Source: Garcia nutans
Taxonomy: Eukaryota > Streptophyta > Magnoliopsida > Malpighiales > Euphorbiaceae
Reading direction: 5' to 3'
DNA: 64,000 nt
NCBI GenBank assembly: GCA_947685225.1
Contig: CANTUV010000031.1
Coordinates: 65,701,001 to 65,765,000 of the forward strand
Part shown: in pieces, positions 23,747 through 34,707 of the stretch
Layout: each line of letters begins with the position of its first letter
How positions within the stretch are numbered: the stretch's first letter is position 1
Notes under the pieces: model-generated
Seen by the model: only the letters and a program-made list of their open reading frames with translations
Databases searched by the model: none
What the model was told of the DNA's origin: nothing
Translations under genes and position numbers: made by a program

Positions 23747-24823
23747 TAAGAGAAGTTAGTTCTGTTAGTCTTTATATTATTTTATTCTTTCTTATTATGA
23801 TATTGTCTATTGCATCATGTGCATGAGTTAGGACACCCGTGTTACTCATATTGTGTTATGTGAGAGATACCATACTTTCACTTAAGTTATGGAGATCGAG
23901 CATGGTATAACCACTCATAGCCTTGTACCTTTTGGTATATACTTACTATGGGAGCCTAAACTTTTCAACCCAAAGACTAAAGCTCATGTAATTGGCCTAG
24001 TTATTTTTCTTAGGTTTTTTTACCCTAAATGCTTGTTGTTTGACTATGATTAATTTATCTTGATTTAAATCATGGCTTATTTGGTTTTTTTTTTTCTAAT
24101 ATGGCCTACCTATACTGTAAGCTCAAAAAATAATTTTTTCCTTTAAAAGATCAAAATCTTAAATTTCTAAATCTTTCAAGGTGGGTCAAAAATATTTTTC
24201 TACCTTATGGCCTAAAGATTTTGCAACGAAATTATTTTTTATCAAATATTACAAAGAGAGCTTACAAACTATTTAGGCCAGTTATGAAATGTCAAAAATC
24301 AATTGTGAGCCTAATTTATACCAAAGAATTATTAATCACGGGTTTGTTTTTGGCATAAATCACTAGTTACTTTTTTAAATAAGAAATCTATTTATGATAA
24401 ACTTCTTAATTTACTTTTAATCCAATATAGCATAAAAAGCTATTTTAATTGAGATTCAATGGATTAAAACCTAATTAATGGGAATCATCATGGACCGACT
24501 TCTATATTAGAAAATGCAACTATTAGTTAAATCGTTCGAGGAAATTTTTTGAGAACAAAATATCCCATGTTGGTATTTTGTTAACCATATACCTAGAAAA
24601 AGAGACTCGCCATTCGTATATGGAAGTTATAAAGTTGGAAGGGACATCCTACTTATCTTTGTTTATTTTTTGTGCATACATGCATAAATGCATTGCATAA
24701 CATATAATTGATCCTTTCTGGCTCACAAACCTGGAGTATAGTAGTTCAAAAAAGTGTGACAACCCAACCTACGCTAGTGACGTAGAATCCAGCAGTGACT
24801 CAATTAGCTTCTCACCAAGAGCA
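23747..24823 (+). mobile_element. TAT-3 untranslated leader
   Basis: About 1.1 kb between the primer binding site and the gag ATG, AT-rich, without a coding region. Long leaders are usual in Tat/Ogre elements. Confidence 0.6.
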
Positions 24824-25865
24824 ATGGATCCCAAACAGATTCAAAGGATGGTGGATGATGCCCTCAATGCCAAGATGAAAGAACTGAAGGAGGCCCTAGC
24901 TGACACTATGAAGAGACAACTGGCTGCACTTTTAGGGAATACCGCTGAAGCATCTGCCAGAACTAAGAAGCCCAAGGACAAAGGGAAGACTAAGGTCAGT
25001 AAAGTAGCATTTAATGATGACAAAGTAGTTGCTGACGATGATGATGACTGGGTTCAGTACTTTCAATATCCTCAAGACAAGAAGAAGGAGTCGAAGGTTA
25101 TTGAAAGATCATCCATGCAAAAGGCTGAAACTTCAAATGTTCAGAAATTGATTGCTGAATTGGAAAAGAAATTTGAAAAGAAGCTGAAAATTGAAGAAAT
25201 GTCAGAGGTTGACAAGTTGTTTAAATAAGATGTAGAGGTCCCTTATAAGTTCAAGATACCTTCCTTTACTAGATATAATGGTACAAGAAATCCTCACTTA
25301 CATGCTAAGCAAAACATCACTGCCATGCAGTCTTCCAGAGCTACTAATGCTCAAACTCTAAGGTATTTCATGCTCTCATTGGATCCTGTTGCACAAAATT
25401 GGTTCAACACATTAGAGGAAAGTGCCCAAAAGATTGAGATATGTTGTACAAAGCCTTCATTTAGCAGTATGGGTACAATGTCGAGCTGAAAGTTACCTTG
25501 ATGGTGGTGGAGACTATCAAGCAAAAACAAAATGAAAATTTTGTTGATTATGTAAAGAGATGGAGAAATAAGGTTGTACTTCTCAAAAGGAGGCCTGATG
25601 AGTTAGACCAAATCAGAATGATAGTCAGAGGCATCCTACCCAATCTCCATGAAAGGTTATCTCACACCCTTATAAGGGATTTCAAAGATCTTCTCCAAGC
25701 TTGATTGCAAATAGAAGAGTGGAAAAGAGAGAAGGATCATTTTTCTACGAAATAAAATTATCAGTCTGGCAATCAAAGTACCCAGAAGTAAGTCGATGTT
25801 AATGCAATTGGTTAAGGAGGAAGGAGGCAGTTTTCAGAATTGGGGAAGCCTCTGTCTTAGGTTTC
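24824..25865 (+). pseudogene. TAT-3 gag, 5' part (split by copia insertion)
   Basis: It starts at ATG 24824 (MDPKQIQRMVDDALNAKMKE), opening with a charged, probably coiled-coil segment. A TAA stop lies at 25226. The same frame then continues into the Tat-type capsid domain: SFTRYNGTRNPHLHA, TLRYFMLSLDPVAQNWF. A frameshift near 25440 leads to 25498-25704, which carries the typical QNENFVDYVKRWRNKVVLL and DQIRMIVRGILPNLHERL blocks and ends in TGA. Coding traces continue to the copia insertion at 25865; the rest of gag is at 36098-36430. It is non-functional because of two stops, one frameshift and the insertion. The protein would have been the structural Gag of virus-like particles. Confidence 0.85.
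25861..25865 (+). other. Copia target-site duplication, left copy
   Basis: GTTTC, repeated at 36093-36097. Confidence 0.9.
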
Positions 25866-27287
25866 TGTTGTCCCAAGATGGCAACCAAGAGGGGGGTGAA
25901 TTGGTTTCCTCAAGAAATAATTACAATTAAAAAACTCAACAAAATAGAAATGCGGAATTAAGAGATGGTTGAGTAATGGAAGAAAGAAAGAACACACAAG
26001 ATTTATAGTGGTTTGGATTTACTTCAATCCTACATCCACTTCCTTAACAACTTGTTAAGGTTCCACTAATCTTTGAAGTTTTTACAAGCTCACTTCCAAC
26101 TTTGGTGTTTTCACAAGTTCACACCTAACTTCACAAGTGTTTTTCTAAGGCTAACACTCAAGAACCTTTAATTTTTTTTTGAGGCTCACTCTCACAACCT
26201 AAACAAGAGTTTTACAAGGCTTACTCTCACAACCCAAACAAGAGTTTTACAAGGCTTACTCTCACAACCCAAGTGTTTCCCAAGCTCACACTCAAACTTA
26301 TACAATGGTGTTTTCAATGCTAACACCTAACATTCATTACAATTCAAAGTAAAAGAAAAGTTGTTGCTTGGCTATCAAATTCCTTTTTTTTGCTTCACTT
26401 CTTACTTCTTTTCTTGTAGAAGTACTGTATTTATAGCCAATGTGGTCTTACTAGCCGTTATTGATAGTGAGAATAAAGTCTTGGCAGTTTAGACCTTCTT
26501 TACTTAAACTGTCCGAGGCATTTCGCGGTCGTCCTTCATGCAAGGATGGTCGCGCTCATGCCTCACACGGTCGTCCTTGGACAAGGGACGGTCGCTGCAT
26601 TTAAAAATACTTCAATGGTCGAATTTTAGTGCTCTGTAGCAGGAATCTTGCCCATGCTGCGATTGTCGGGACGGTCGCGCCTAGCAAAGGTGCGGTCGCC
26701 CTTTTTGAATATTGAAGTGGGTTTATAACGGTCATGTCACGTGTCATTCTCTGACAGGGCAGAAGAGATGTCCGCCAAAATATGAATGTCGCGGTCGCCC
26801 TAGGTAGCATCTCGCAGTCAGTTTAACAAACTCGCATCGAAATTCTGGACGCACCTGAGGACGCGAACACTACTGTCTGTTTAAGCAAATTCTTCTTGAA
26901 TTGGTAGAGCGGTCGCGACTCTGTATGGGCGGTTGCTAAAGTGATAAGCGAGGCCGTATCATTCGCCATTCTTGTCACCGCGAACCTTACTGTGATTAGA
27001 ATGATTTGAGTTCCTTGGTTAGCGGTCGTCCATAAATTGGGACGGTCGCTCTTCTTTAGGAGCGGTCGCGACGGAGGTCGGGCTTCTGACCGCGAAACCT
27101 ACTGTGATAAGGTTTCATCTTTTAATTGAATGGTGCGGTCGTATTCAGGTGTGGTGCGACCGCTAGAAGTGTTCTGTTCTGCTTTATTTGAAGTAACCTA
27201 AGCCTGAAACAAGATTCTCCAAACACATGTTAAATGGATCATTAATTTGAGTTGTCAAGGATCAAAATAGAGATCATTTGTCTAACA
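25866..27287 (-). mobile_element. Copia 3' LTR
   Basis: 1422 bp, TGTTAGACAAATG... to ...GGGACAACA on the minus strand. It is rich in GGTCGC/GGTCGT words (26520-27160). It has one more 37-bp unit (ACAAGAGTTTTACAAGGCTT) than the 5' LTR, at about 26200-26270. Confidence 0.93.
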
Positions 27288-27300
27288 ATCTCCCCCATTT
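27288..27300 (-). other. Copia polypurine tract
   Basis: The minus strand reads AATGGGGGAGAT immediately before the 3' LTR start TGTTAGAC. Confidence 0.9.
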
Positions 27301-27365
27301 TGACTTTGAAAATTCAAATGGAATGATAAAAAATAATAAGTCTAAAATGCTTCCCCTTAACATAT

Positions 27366-27545
27366 GCATGAATCATGGTTAAGCAATCATTGGTGCATTG
27401 ATATTATTTGATTATCTTGGTGCGCATGAATCATGGTTAAGCAATCATTGGTGCATTGATATTATTTGAGTATCTTGGTGAGCATGAATCATGGTTAAGC
27501 AATCATTGGTGCATTGATATTATTTGAGTATCTTGGTGCATTGAG
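27366..27545. repeat. 58-bp tandem repeat, three copies
   Basis: Units begin GCATGAATCATGGTTAAGCA at 27366, 27424 and 27482, followed by a degenerate fourth. They lie between the extra gene and the polypurine tract. Confidence 0.92.
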
Positions 27546-27774
27546 TTATGGTTAAACAATCATTCCATTATGTATACTATTTTCTCCCCCATTGTCATAG
27601 GCAAAATAATCAAACAAACAAATAAAGCATAAAGATATTAAACAAAACAATTAAAGGATACTAAACATTATGTTTATTAAAGGATAGAGGAAAGTACAAA
27701 GGCAAAACAAATAAAGCAACAAACATATTAAGACATAAAATGAAAATGCAAACTATTAAGACTAAACAGTTAAG

Positions 27775-29172
27775 CTATTCAGAGTCATCATCCTCATCTA
27801 TCTCTTCTTCTACTAAAGGAGCTTTTCCTTTATCTTGAGGAGCAAAAGAGGTAGAGCTAGTGCTAATGGACTCTTCTTCTTCAGGAAGGCTTTGGGTATG
27901 ATCACTTATATCCCAATCTTCAAGATTGCATTGAGGCAAGTCCAGTTTGCCTTGCATATCATATAGATCATGATGCATGTGAGATATAAGGTCAATTCTC
28001 TTGTTCAAGTGCTGGAATCTTTTGGAGACACTTTTCTTGAACTTAGAGAGTTTTCTGGAGAGAGATTTGATAGCATGGAGGATGAGTTGTGTAGAGGATG
28101 AGGTAGTTTCTTGAGCAGCTTTTGATGAAGTAGCTTTTAGAGGTAATTCCACAGCAACTTCCACAGAGTCTCCCTCTTCCTCAATTGTATACCTTGGCCT
28201 TTCCTTTTGTCTGTCCACAATTCCTTTCTTGCCAAAATAGTATACATATGTGCCTTCTATCTTCCTTACACATCCATCATGTTCTAGATAATCAATTGTG
28301 ATGACACTAGAGGCAAGATTGAAAGGGTTTCTCAATGTAGCTAGATTCAGATCATTTAGAAGGTTCAGGTGCCTAGCTATTTGAGTAATTTGTGAGGATA
28401 AGAAGAAAGTTCCAGTTCTTGTAACTGCATGATGATAGAGGGTGTCAATCAAGAACTTGGTTGTGTTCATTTGGATGTTGTGCGTGAAAGCATATAAAAA
28501 GATGAGGTCTCTTTTGGTTACTTTTTCATTCCCATCTGCTCTTTGATGGATGGTGTAGGTGATAATCCTATGAAGCATCCAATGGGTGAGGGATTTGATG
28601 TGTCTGGCTTTTGATTCTTTTTCAAAAGAAGTTTCCACATAAATTTCTTGCCAGAATGCAGATAGAGTTTGGTTTGAAAAGATTTGATCATTGTAAGAGG
28701 TTATACCATCAGCAGGAAAATCCCAAATATTGCCAAAGTCTTCTAGGGTTAAGGCTTGGTATTGATCAAAGAGTTTAAACCTAACCCCATACTATCCTAG
28801 TGCAGAGTTAGCACTCTTTTCTATTTGGAAAGACATTAGAAATTCCTTGCTCAGACTGGAATAACCTACCTCCTTAGGAAATACAAACTTTCTCCATCCA
28901 AGGACATTTAGTAATCTCTCAATCTCGTCCTTGATATTTAGGGCAGAAAGCATCCCACCAAAAGGAGATTTGGTTCCCTCAACCTTCTTTCTCTTCAGCA
29001 TGGCATACCTAACATCTTCCTCAGAAGTTTGGTGGTGAGGTTTGTGAATTTTCTCACCTCTTTTAGATTGTGGAGGAGATGGAGGATCAACTATTGGTTC
29101 TCTTATTGTGATTCCTGGAGCTCTCTTTGCTTGTCCTTTTATTTTGGAGGTTGTCTTCTTTTTGGGAGCCAT
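27775..29172 (-). pseudogene. Copia extra ORF downstream of pol (one in-frame stop)
   Basis: A continuous minus-strand frame of about 465 codons from ATG 29172 to TAG 27775, broken only by TAG at 28792-28794 (codon 127). The N-terminus is strongly basic (MAPKKKTTSKIKGQAKRAPG), like a nuclear localisation signal. The middle is a mixed alpha-helical region with TLEDFGNIWDFP-type and HRIITYTIHQRADGNEKVTK words, resembling the 'putative plant transposon protein' domain I recall from plant retroelement accessory ORFs. Then comes a basic coiled-coil-like segment (KSLSRKLSKFKKSVSKRF), and the tail is acidic (EEEIDEDDDSE). No signal peptide or transmembrane helix is visible, so an envelope-like role is not supported. 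It lies in the same sense as pol, 560 bases after it. Function unknown. Confidence 0.8.
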
Positions 29173-29734
29173 TAGAATAGAAAAAATAGAAGAGAACTAG
29201 AAAACAGAGGGTGATTGAGAAACAGATGATTTTGAGAAGATTTTCGAGATTCAGAGGGAAGTTTGTATGTTTTAATAACCAAAATATCCAAGAAACTGAT
29301 GTAACATACTCTTAAATAGAAGAAATTAAGAAAATAGCTGTTTATGACTGTTGAAAGTTAAGAGTTGCGACCTGTCATACAGCCAACAGTTACAAAATTT
29401 CGAGCAGAGTGTACAGAGTGTGGTCGCAGATTTGGAAGGGTGCGATCGCAAAATGCGGTCTAGCGACCATTAGCATGATCAGTACGCTCGCGGGTGAAGA
29501 AACTGTCTGTAACGGTCGAAACTATTCAAATTAGTGCGGCCATGCACAAATTTTCTAGACCGCGCACAGAGATTTTTTATTTGAATGAATCTGGCAGACG
29601 AGATAGCGATCGCTATAGACACTGGAGCGAACGTGACTGACTTAGAAATGAAAGATTCAAGGAAAGATGGAAGATTTTTCTAATGTTTTAGGCAAAAAGA
29701 AGTTCATGCACATAGAAACTTTATTGATAAGCAA
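29173..29734 (-). mobile_element. Copia spacer between pol and extra ORF
   Basis: No gene. Bases 29415-29640 repeat the GGTCGC / GCGATCGC-type words typical of the LTR, so the spacer may contain LTR-like regulatory sequence serving the downstream ORF (inference). Confidence 0.6.
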
Positions 29735-31240
29735 TTAATTCAAAGTGTTTCCATCAATCATTCCTAAATTAAGTTTAATGAAGTTAAGTCTATCTTCATT
29801 CAAGGGTTTTGTAAAGATATCAGCAAGTTGATTTTGTGTATCTATAAATTCTAGGATTATATTCTGATTTTGTACATTTTCTCTCAAGGAATGATGTCTA
29901 ATATCTATATGTTTGGATCTTGAGTGTTGGATAGGATTTTTAGACAAATTGATAGCACTAGTGTTGTCACATTTAATGGAGATATTGTTAAACACTTTAC
30001 CATAGTCAAGAAATTGTTGTTTCATCCATAATACTTGTGTGCAACAAAAATATGCTGCAACATATTCGGCTTCCGTTGTGGATAAAGCAACCGATGCTTG
30101 TTTCTTACTATGCCAAGAAACTAGACAATTACCAAGAAAGTGACATGCTCCTGTAGTGCTCTTCCTATCTAAAATACTACCAGCATAATTTGCATCTGAA
30201 AAGACTATGATATGAAATGATGTGTTTTTAGGATACCAAAGTCCTAAATGCATTGTACCACTCAAATATTTCAAAATTCTCTTAGTGGCATTCAAGTGTG
30301 ATTCTTTAGGATTAGTTTGAAATCTAGCACAAAGACATACACTATACATTATATCAGGTCTAGAAGCGGTTAAGTAAAGTAGTGATCCGATGATACCTCG
30401 ATATTTCTTCTCATCTACTGCTTTACCATTTTCATCTTTACCTAATTTCAAGGATGTGCTCATAGGAGTTTTGCTAGTTTTGCAGCCATCCATTCCAAAT
30501 TTCTTGATGAGTTCTTTCGTATATTTGGATTGGTTGATGAAGATCCCATCTTCACATTGCTTGACTTGCAGTCCAAGGAAGAACTTGAGTTCACCCATCA
30601 TGCTCATTTCAAATTCCCTAGTCATACAAGAAGCAAATTCTTTGCACAAGGCTTCATTAGTAGCTCCAAATATTATGTCATCCACATAAACTTGTACAAT
30701 CAAAATGTTATGCTTTTCCTTTTTAACAAAGAGAGTTGTGTCTACTTTTCCTTTTGAAAAACCATTTTCAAGTAAATATGCACTAAGTTTATCATACCAA
30801 GCTCTTGGTGCTTGTTTCAATCCATATAAAGCTTTGGTAAGTTTGAAAACATGATCAGGAAATTTGTAGTTTTCAAAACCAGGAGGTTGTTCTACATAAA
30901 CTTCTTCGCTTATAAGTCCGTTTAGAAATGCACTTTTAACATCCATTTGAAAAAGCTTAAAGTTCATGTGACATGCAAAAGCAAGTAATATTCTAATAGC
31001 TTCTAATCTGGCTAACGGGGCAAAGGTTTCATCATATTCAATACCTTCTTCTTGATTATAGCCTTTGGCTACCAATCTTGCTTTATTTCTAATAATGTGA
31101 CCATTTTCATCAAGCTTATTCCTATAGACCCATTTGCATCCTATTATAGAGTGATCTGTAGGTCTAGGAGTAAGTTGCCAAACATTATTTCTTTCAAATT
31201 GATTAAGTTCATCTTGCATTGCAGTTATCCAATTTTCATC
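29735..31240 (-). pseudogene. Copia reverse transcriptase-RNase H
   Basis: A long open frame of 494 codons, ending at 29735, for the C-terminal pol part. RT: NNVWQLTPRP, GCKWVYRNKLDENG, ARLVAKGYNQEEGIEY, FQMDVKSAFLNG, the catalytic VYVDDIIFGATN, then MMGELKFFLGLQVKQ. RNase H: FSDANYAGSILDRKSTTGAC, VALSTTEAEYVAA, KHIDIRHHSLREN, LADIFTKPL. Catalytic Asp residues of RT (the DD pair) and of RNase H are present. It is separated from integrase by a one-base frame break near 31250-31290, so it would not be made as part of the polyprotein. This module is the best preserved enzyme of any element here. Confidence 0.92.
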
Positions 31241-31242
31241 AT

Positions 31243-32799
31243 TTAAAGCCTCCTCAACAGTCTTTGGCTCAATTTGAGAAACAAAAGCAAAATTTTAGAT
31301 CTAGTAATTACTCCCTTAGATGTTTCTCCAATGATGAGTTCCTTAGGATGGACTTTCTTATATTGCCAATCCTTAAGAAGATCTTGAGTCTTTTCTTCAA
31401 GTTCATGCTGATTGATCTTTGGAGCATCAATAGATTCAAGAGGTTCAAGAGTACCTGCAGGGTCATTGAAAGTAATACCTTTCTTCTGATCACGATTAGA
31501 TGATTCATCAAATACAACATGCATTGATTCTTCTATAACTAGACTTTTCATGTTAAATACTCTATATGCTTTGCTATATGATGAATATCCTAAGAATATG
31601 CCTTCATCTGATTTGGATGAAAATTTTCCAAGATTATCCTTGGTATTCAATATGAAGCATTTGCATCCGAATACTCTAAAATATCCAATTCTGGGTTTTC
31701 TTCCATTCCATAACTCATAAGAAGTTTTATTAGTTAAATGCCTTTTGTAAACACGATTTGCAATGTAACAAGCTGTATTAACGGCTTCTGCCCAAAAATA
31801 AGATGGTAAATCATATTCATTGAGCATTGTTCTAACCATTTCAATTAAAGTTCTATTTTTCCTTTCAACTACACCATTTTGCTGTGGAGTTCTAGGAGCA
31901 GAAAAATTATGTGAAATGCCAAGTTCATTGCAAAAGCCTTCAAAATTTTCATTCTCAAATTCTTTGCCATGATCACTTCTAATAGATGTGATCACATATC
32001 CTTTTTCATTTTGAACTCTTTTTGCAAACATTTTGAAGTAATTAAAGGCTTTATTCTTTTGAGCTAAGAAATTAACCCATGTGAATCTAGAGTAATCATC
32101 AACAAGAACAAATGCATATGATTTGCCTCCTAAGCTTGTAACTCTATTTGGTCCAAACAAATCCAAATGAATGAGCTCTAAAGGTCTAGAGGTGCTTATA
32201 ACACTCTTTGTTTTAAATGAGCTTTTGTGTTGCTTACCATGTTGACAAGGTTCACAAATCCTGTCTTTATCATATTTTATTTTAGGTAGGCCATCAACTA
32301 AGTTTTCATTGCAGATATATTTCAATTGATCCATACCAGCATGTCCTAGTCTTCTATGCCATAACCATGCATCATTATTATTAGACATTAAACATTTAAA
32401 TGTATGATTTGAATGAATGTTGATATTATAAGTGTTGTTTGTTCTAGTACCCTTAAATATGATAATATCATTTGAATTCGTGATCTTGCATTCTTTGGAA
32501 TCAAAATTGACAAAGTATGCTTTATCACAAAGTTGACTAACACTTAGCAAGTTATGTTTCAAACCATCAACAAGCCATACATCTTCTATTAAATCCTTAC
32601 CAATTGAACCAATGGAGCCAACACCAAGAATTTTACCTTTAGCATTGTTTCCAAAAGTTATATTACCTCCATGTTTGTAGGTAATACTTGTAAAGAGCTT
32701 TGCATTTCCAGTCATATGCCTTGAGCATCCACTATCCACAAGCCATGTACTTTCTTTGATAGTAGATTTTAGGCATACCTGCAAGGCAATAGTGATCAT
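31243..32799 (-). pseudogene. Copia protease-integrase
   Basis: An open frame of 518 codons. It starts just before the aspartic protease motif (STWLVDSGCSRHMTGN; DSG catalytic). It continues through the GAG-pre-integrase zinc region (LWHRRLGHAG, CEPCQHGKQHKSSF) and the integrase core (LIHLDLFGP, RSDHGKEFEN, FSAPRTPQQNGVVERKNRTL; the D, D and E of the DDE triad are readable). It ends with the copia GKKP-like region (YELWNGRKPRIGYFRVFGCKCF, GYSSYSKAYRVFN). A frameshift at about 32800 separates it from gag and another near 31290 separates it from RT. Confidence 0.92.
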
Positions 32800-34654
32800 C
32801 TTCTTTTAGGTACCCACATGAAGTTGGGTCCTTGATGGTTAGTAGTAAAAGTGCCTTCTAACTTGAGATGAGCCTTTCTTATATAACAAGAAAAATTTTT
32901 GTGACCAAATTTCATGCAATATGTGCATTGCCATGGTATTCTATACTTCTGCATTTTCCTTTTTGTATTTAAAGTATCATGCATACAACTACAAGTATGT
33001 GATTTCTTTTGTGCAGGTTTAGTGTATAAAAATGCATAATTATTTTTGGCTTTACTTCCTAGCAAACCATAAGAAGCTTCTTTGGTACTTTTAGACTTGG
33101 TGCAAGCATCTTTGATATGAACATCAGAAATTTCAATTGTAGATGCTTTTACAAATGTTGGTTTGCTTGGTGCAATGTTGGTTGAGCCATTGAATCCTAA
33201 ACCATATTTTAAGGAAGGTGATCTTTGGTTATTAATTAATGTATTTAATGCTTCCTTTCCTTTATGAAATCTGGAATTGATTCTTTTAGTTCTTTTAGTT
33301 CATGCTTCAATGTTTCATTTTCTTTAATAACCTTTTCTAAGTCATGTGAGTTTTTATTTAACTCTCCTATCGTATTCATCAAGTGTTCATTTGAGGTTTT
33401 CAATTCTAAGGTAGAGTTCTTTAAGCATATAAAATCTTTTTCTAACTTAGAGTTTTTCTCTTTATAAAGCATCATTTTAGAAAAATATTTTTCTATTTTA
33501 AAGTTCATGTGCTCAATCAAATCACTATCATCTATATCATTTGTATCATTATGTGCTACTAGATCAAAGGATTGAGTACTTACCTCATTGGAGTCATCTT
33601 CAATAGCCATGAGACACAGATTTGCAATTCCTTCTTCTTCTTTTTCTTCACTTGAAGAAGAGTCATCCCATGTGGCTTTGAGAGACTTTTTCTTTTCTTT
33701 ATCCCATTTCTTTTTGTTCTTTAATTTGAAGCAATCTGATTTAATGTGACCAGTTTTTCCACATTCATAGCATTTTACCTCATTTTTCTTTTCTTTATCT
33801 TTGAAGGAGAATTTTGGAAGTGCACCTTTGTTTGCTTGTAATCTTTTCTTCCTTTTCCATTCATTGATTCTTTTTGAGAACATTGCCATTTCATCTTCAT
33901 CATCAGTACCTTCATTGCTTGAGCTCTCAACTTCTTTGATTGCTTTGAGTGCAATTGGTTTTCTCTTTTCTTTTTCACCTTGATCTTCTTCTTTTTCACT
34001 GTGTAGCTCAAATGTGAGTAGTTTACCAACTAGCTCGTCGGGTCTTAATGTGCTGAGATCATGAGCTTCTTCTATGGATGATACTTTTGATTCAAAGTTT
34101 TTTCTAGCTCTTAGGGCTCTCAAGATTTTACTGTTTACATCACCTTGATCATATACCTTGCCATACTTCTTTAGTTCATTGACAATAGCAAGCAAGCGAT
34201 TTGTCATGTTGGTGACATTTTCATTTGGTTTCATCTTGAATAGCTCATACTCATAGACATGCATTTGTTTCTTGGTAAATCTCACTTGAGTCGTACCTTC
34301 ATGGTAGTTTTCGAGTGTTTTCCAAATGCAATGTGCACAAGTTAAATGTTGAACTCTTCCACCTTCTTCTCTTGAAATGGAATTCATCAAGATGGAAGCG
34401 ACTCTATTGTTCTTGAATCGATCTTTGACATTGCTAGCTGACCATTGTGCTTTGGGAAGTGGAACTTGAATACCGTCAACTTCATAAGTGGGAGGTTTCC
34501 ACTCACTTTCCACGAAATCCCATAGTTCAATTCCTTCACTGTCTAGAAACAAATACATTTTGTGTTTCCAGTATGAATAATCAGTTCCATCAAAGTAGGG
34601 TCTAAGAATGGTGTTAAGATTTCCATGAGAGTTTGATGAAGAAGAAGTTTCCAT
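32800..34654 (-). pseudogene. Copia gag
   Basis: It starts at ATG 34654 and reads 469 codons to a stop at 33245. Features are the Gag-specific YFDGTDYSYWKHKMYLFLDS and KTLENYHEGTTQV blocks, a Lys/Glu-rich linker, one CCHC zinc knuckle (CYECGKTGHIKSDC, about 33760), and a long C-terminal coiled coil. A frameshift near 33260 moves coding to another frame. This continues to 32796 with a second Cys/His motif (CTYCMKFGHKNFSC) and GPNFMWVPK, then shifts again into the protease frame. Gag forms the particle shell and packages element RNA. This copy gives a C-terminally truncated Gag at best. Confidence 0.9.
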
Positions 34655-34688
34655 AGTGGATCAAATTTCACAATTAAGTTTAAGAAAT

Positions 34689-34706
34689 CTCAGGCTTTGA
34701 TACCAA
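34689..34706 (-). other. Copia primer binding site (initiator tRNA-Met type)
   Basis: The minus strand reads TTGGTATCAAAGCCTGAG, one base after the 5' LTR end. It matches the usual TGGTATCAGAGC site with one change. Confidence 0.9.
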
Positions 34707-34707
34707 T

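Noticed and set aside
27775..29172. Retroviral-type envelope protein in the copia element
   Set aside because: No signal peptide, transmembrane helix or cleavage-type site is visible; I report it only as an extra ORF of unknown function.
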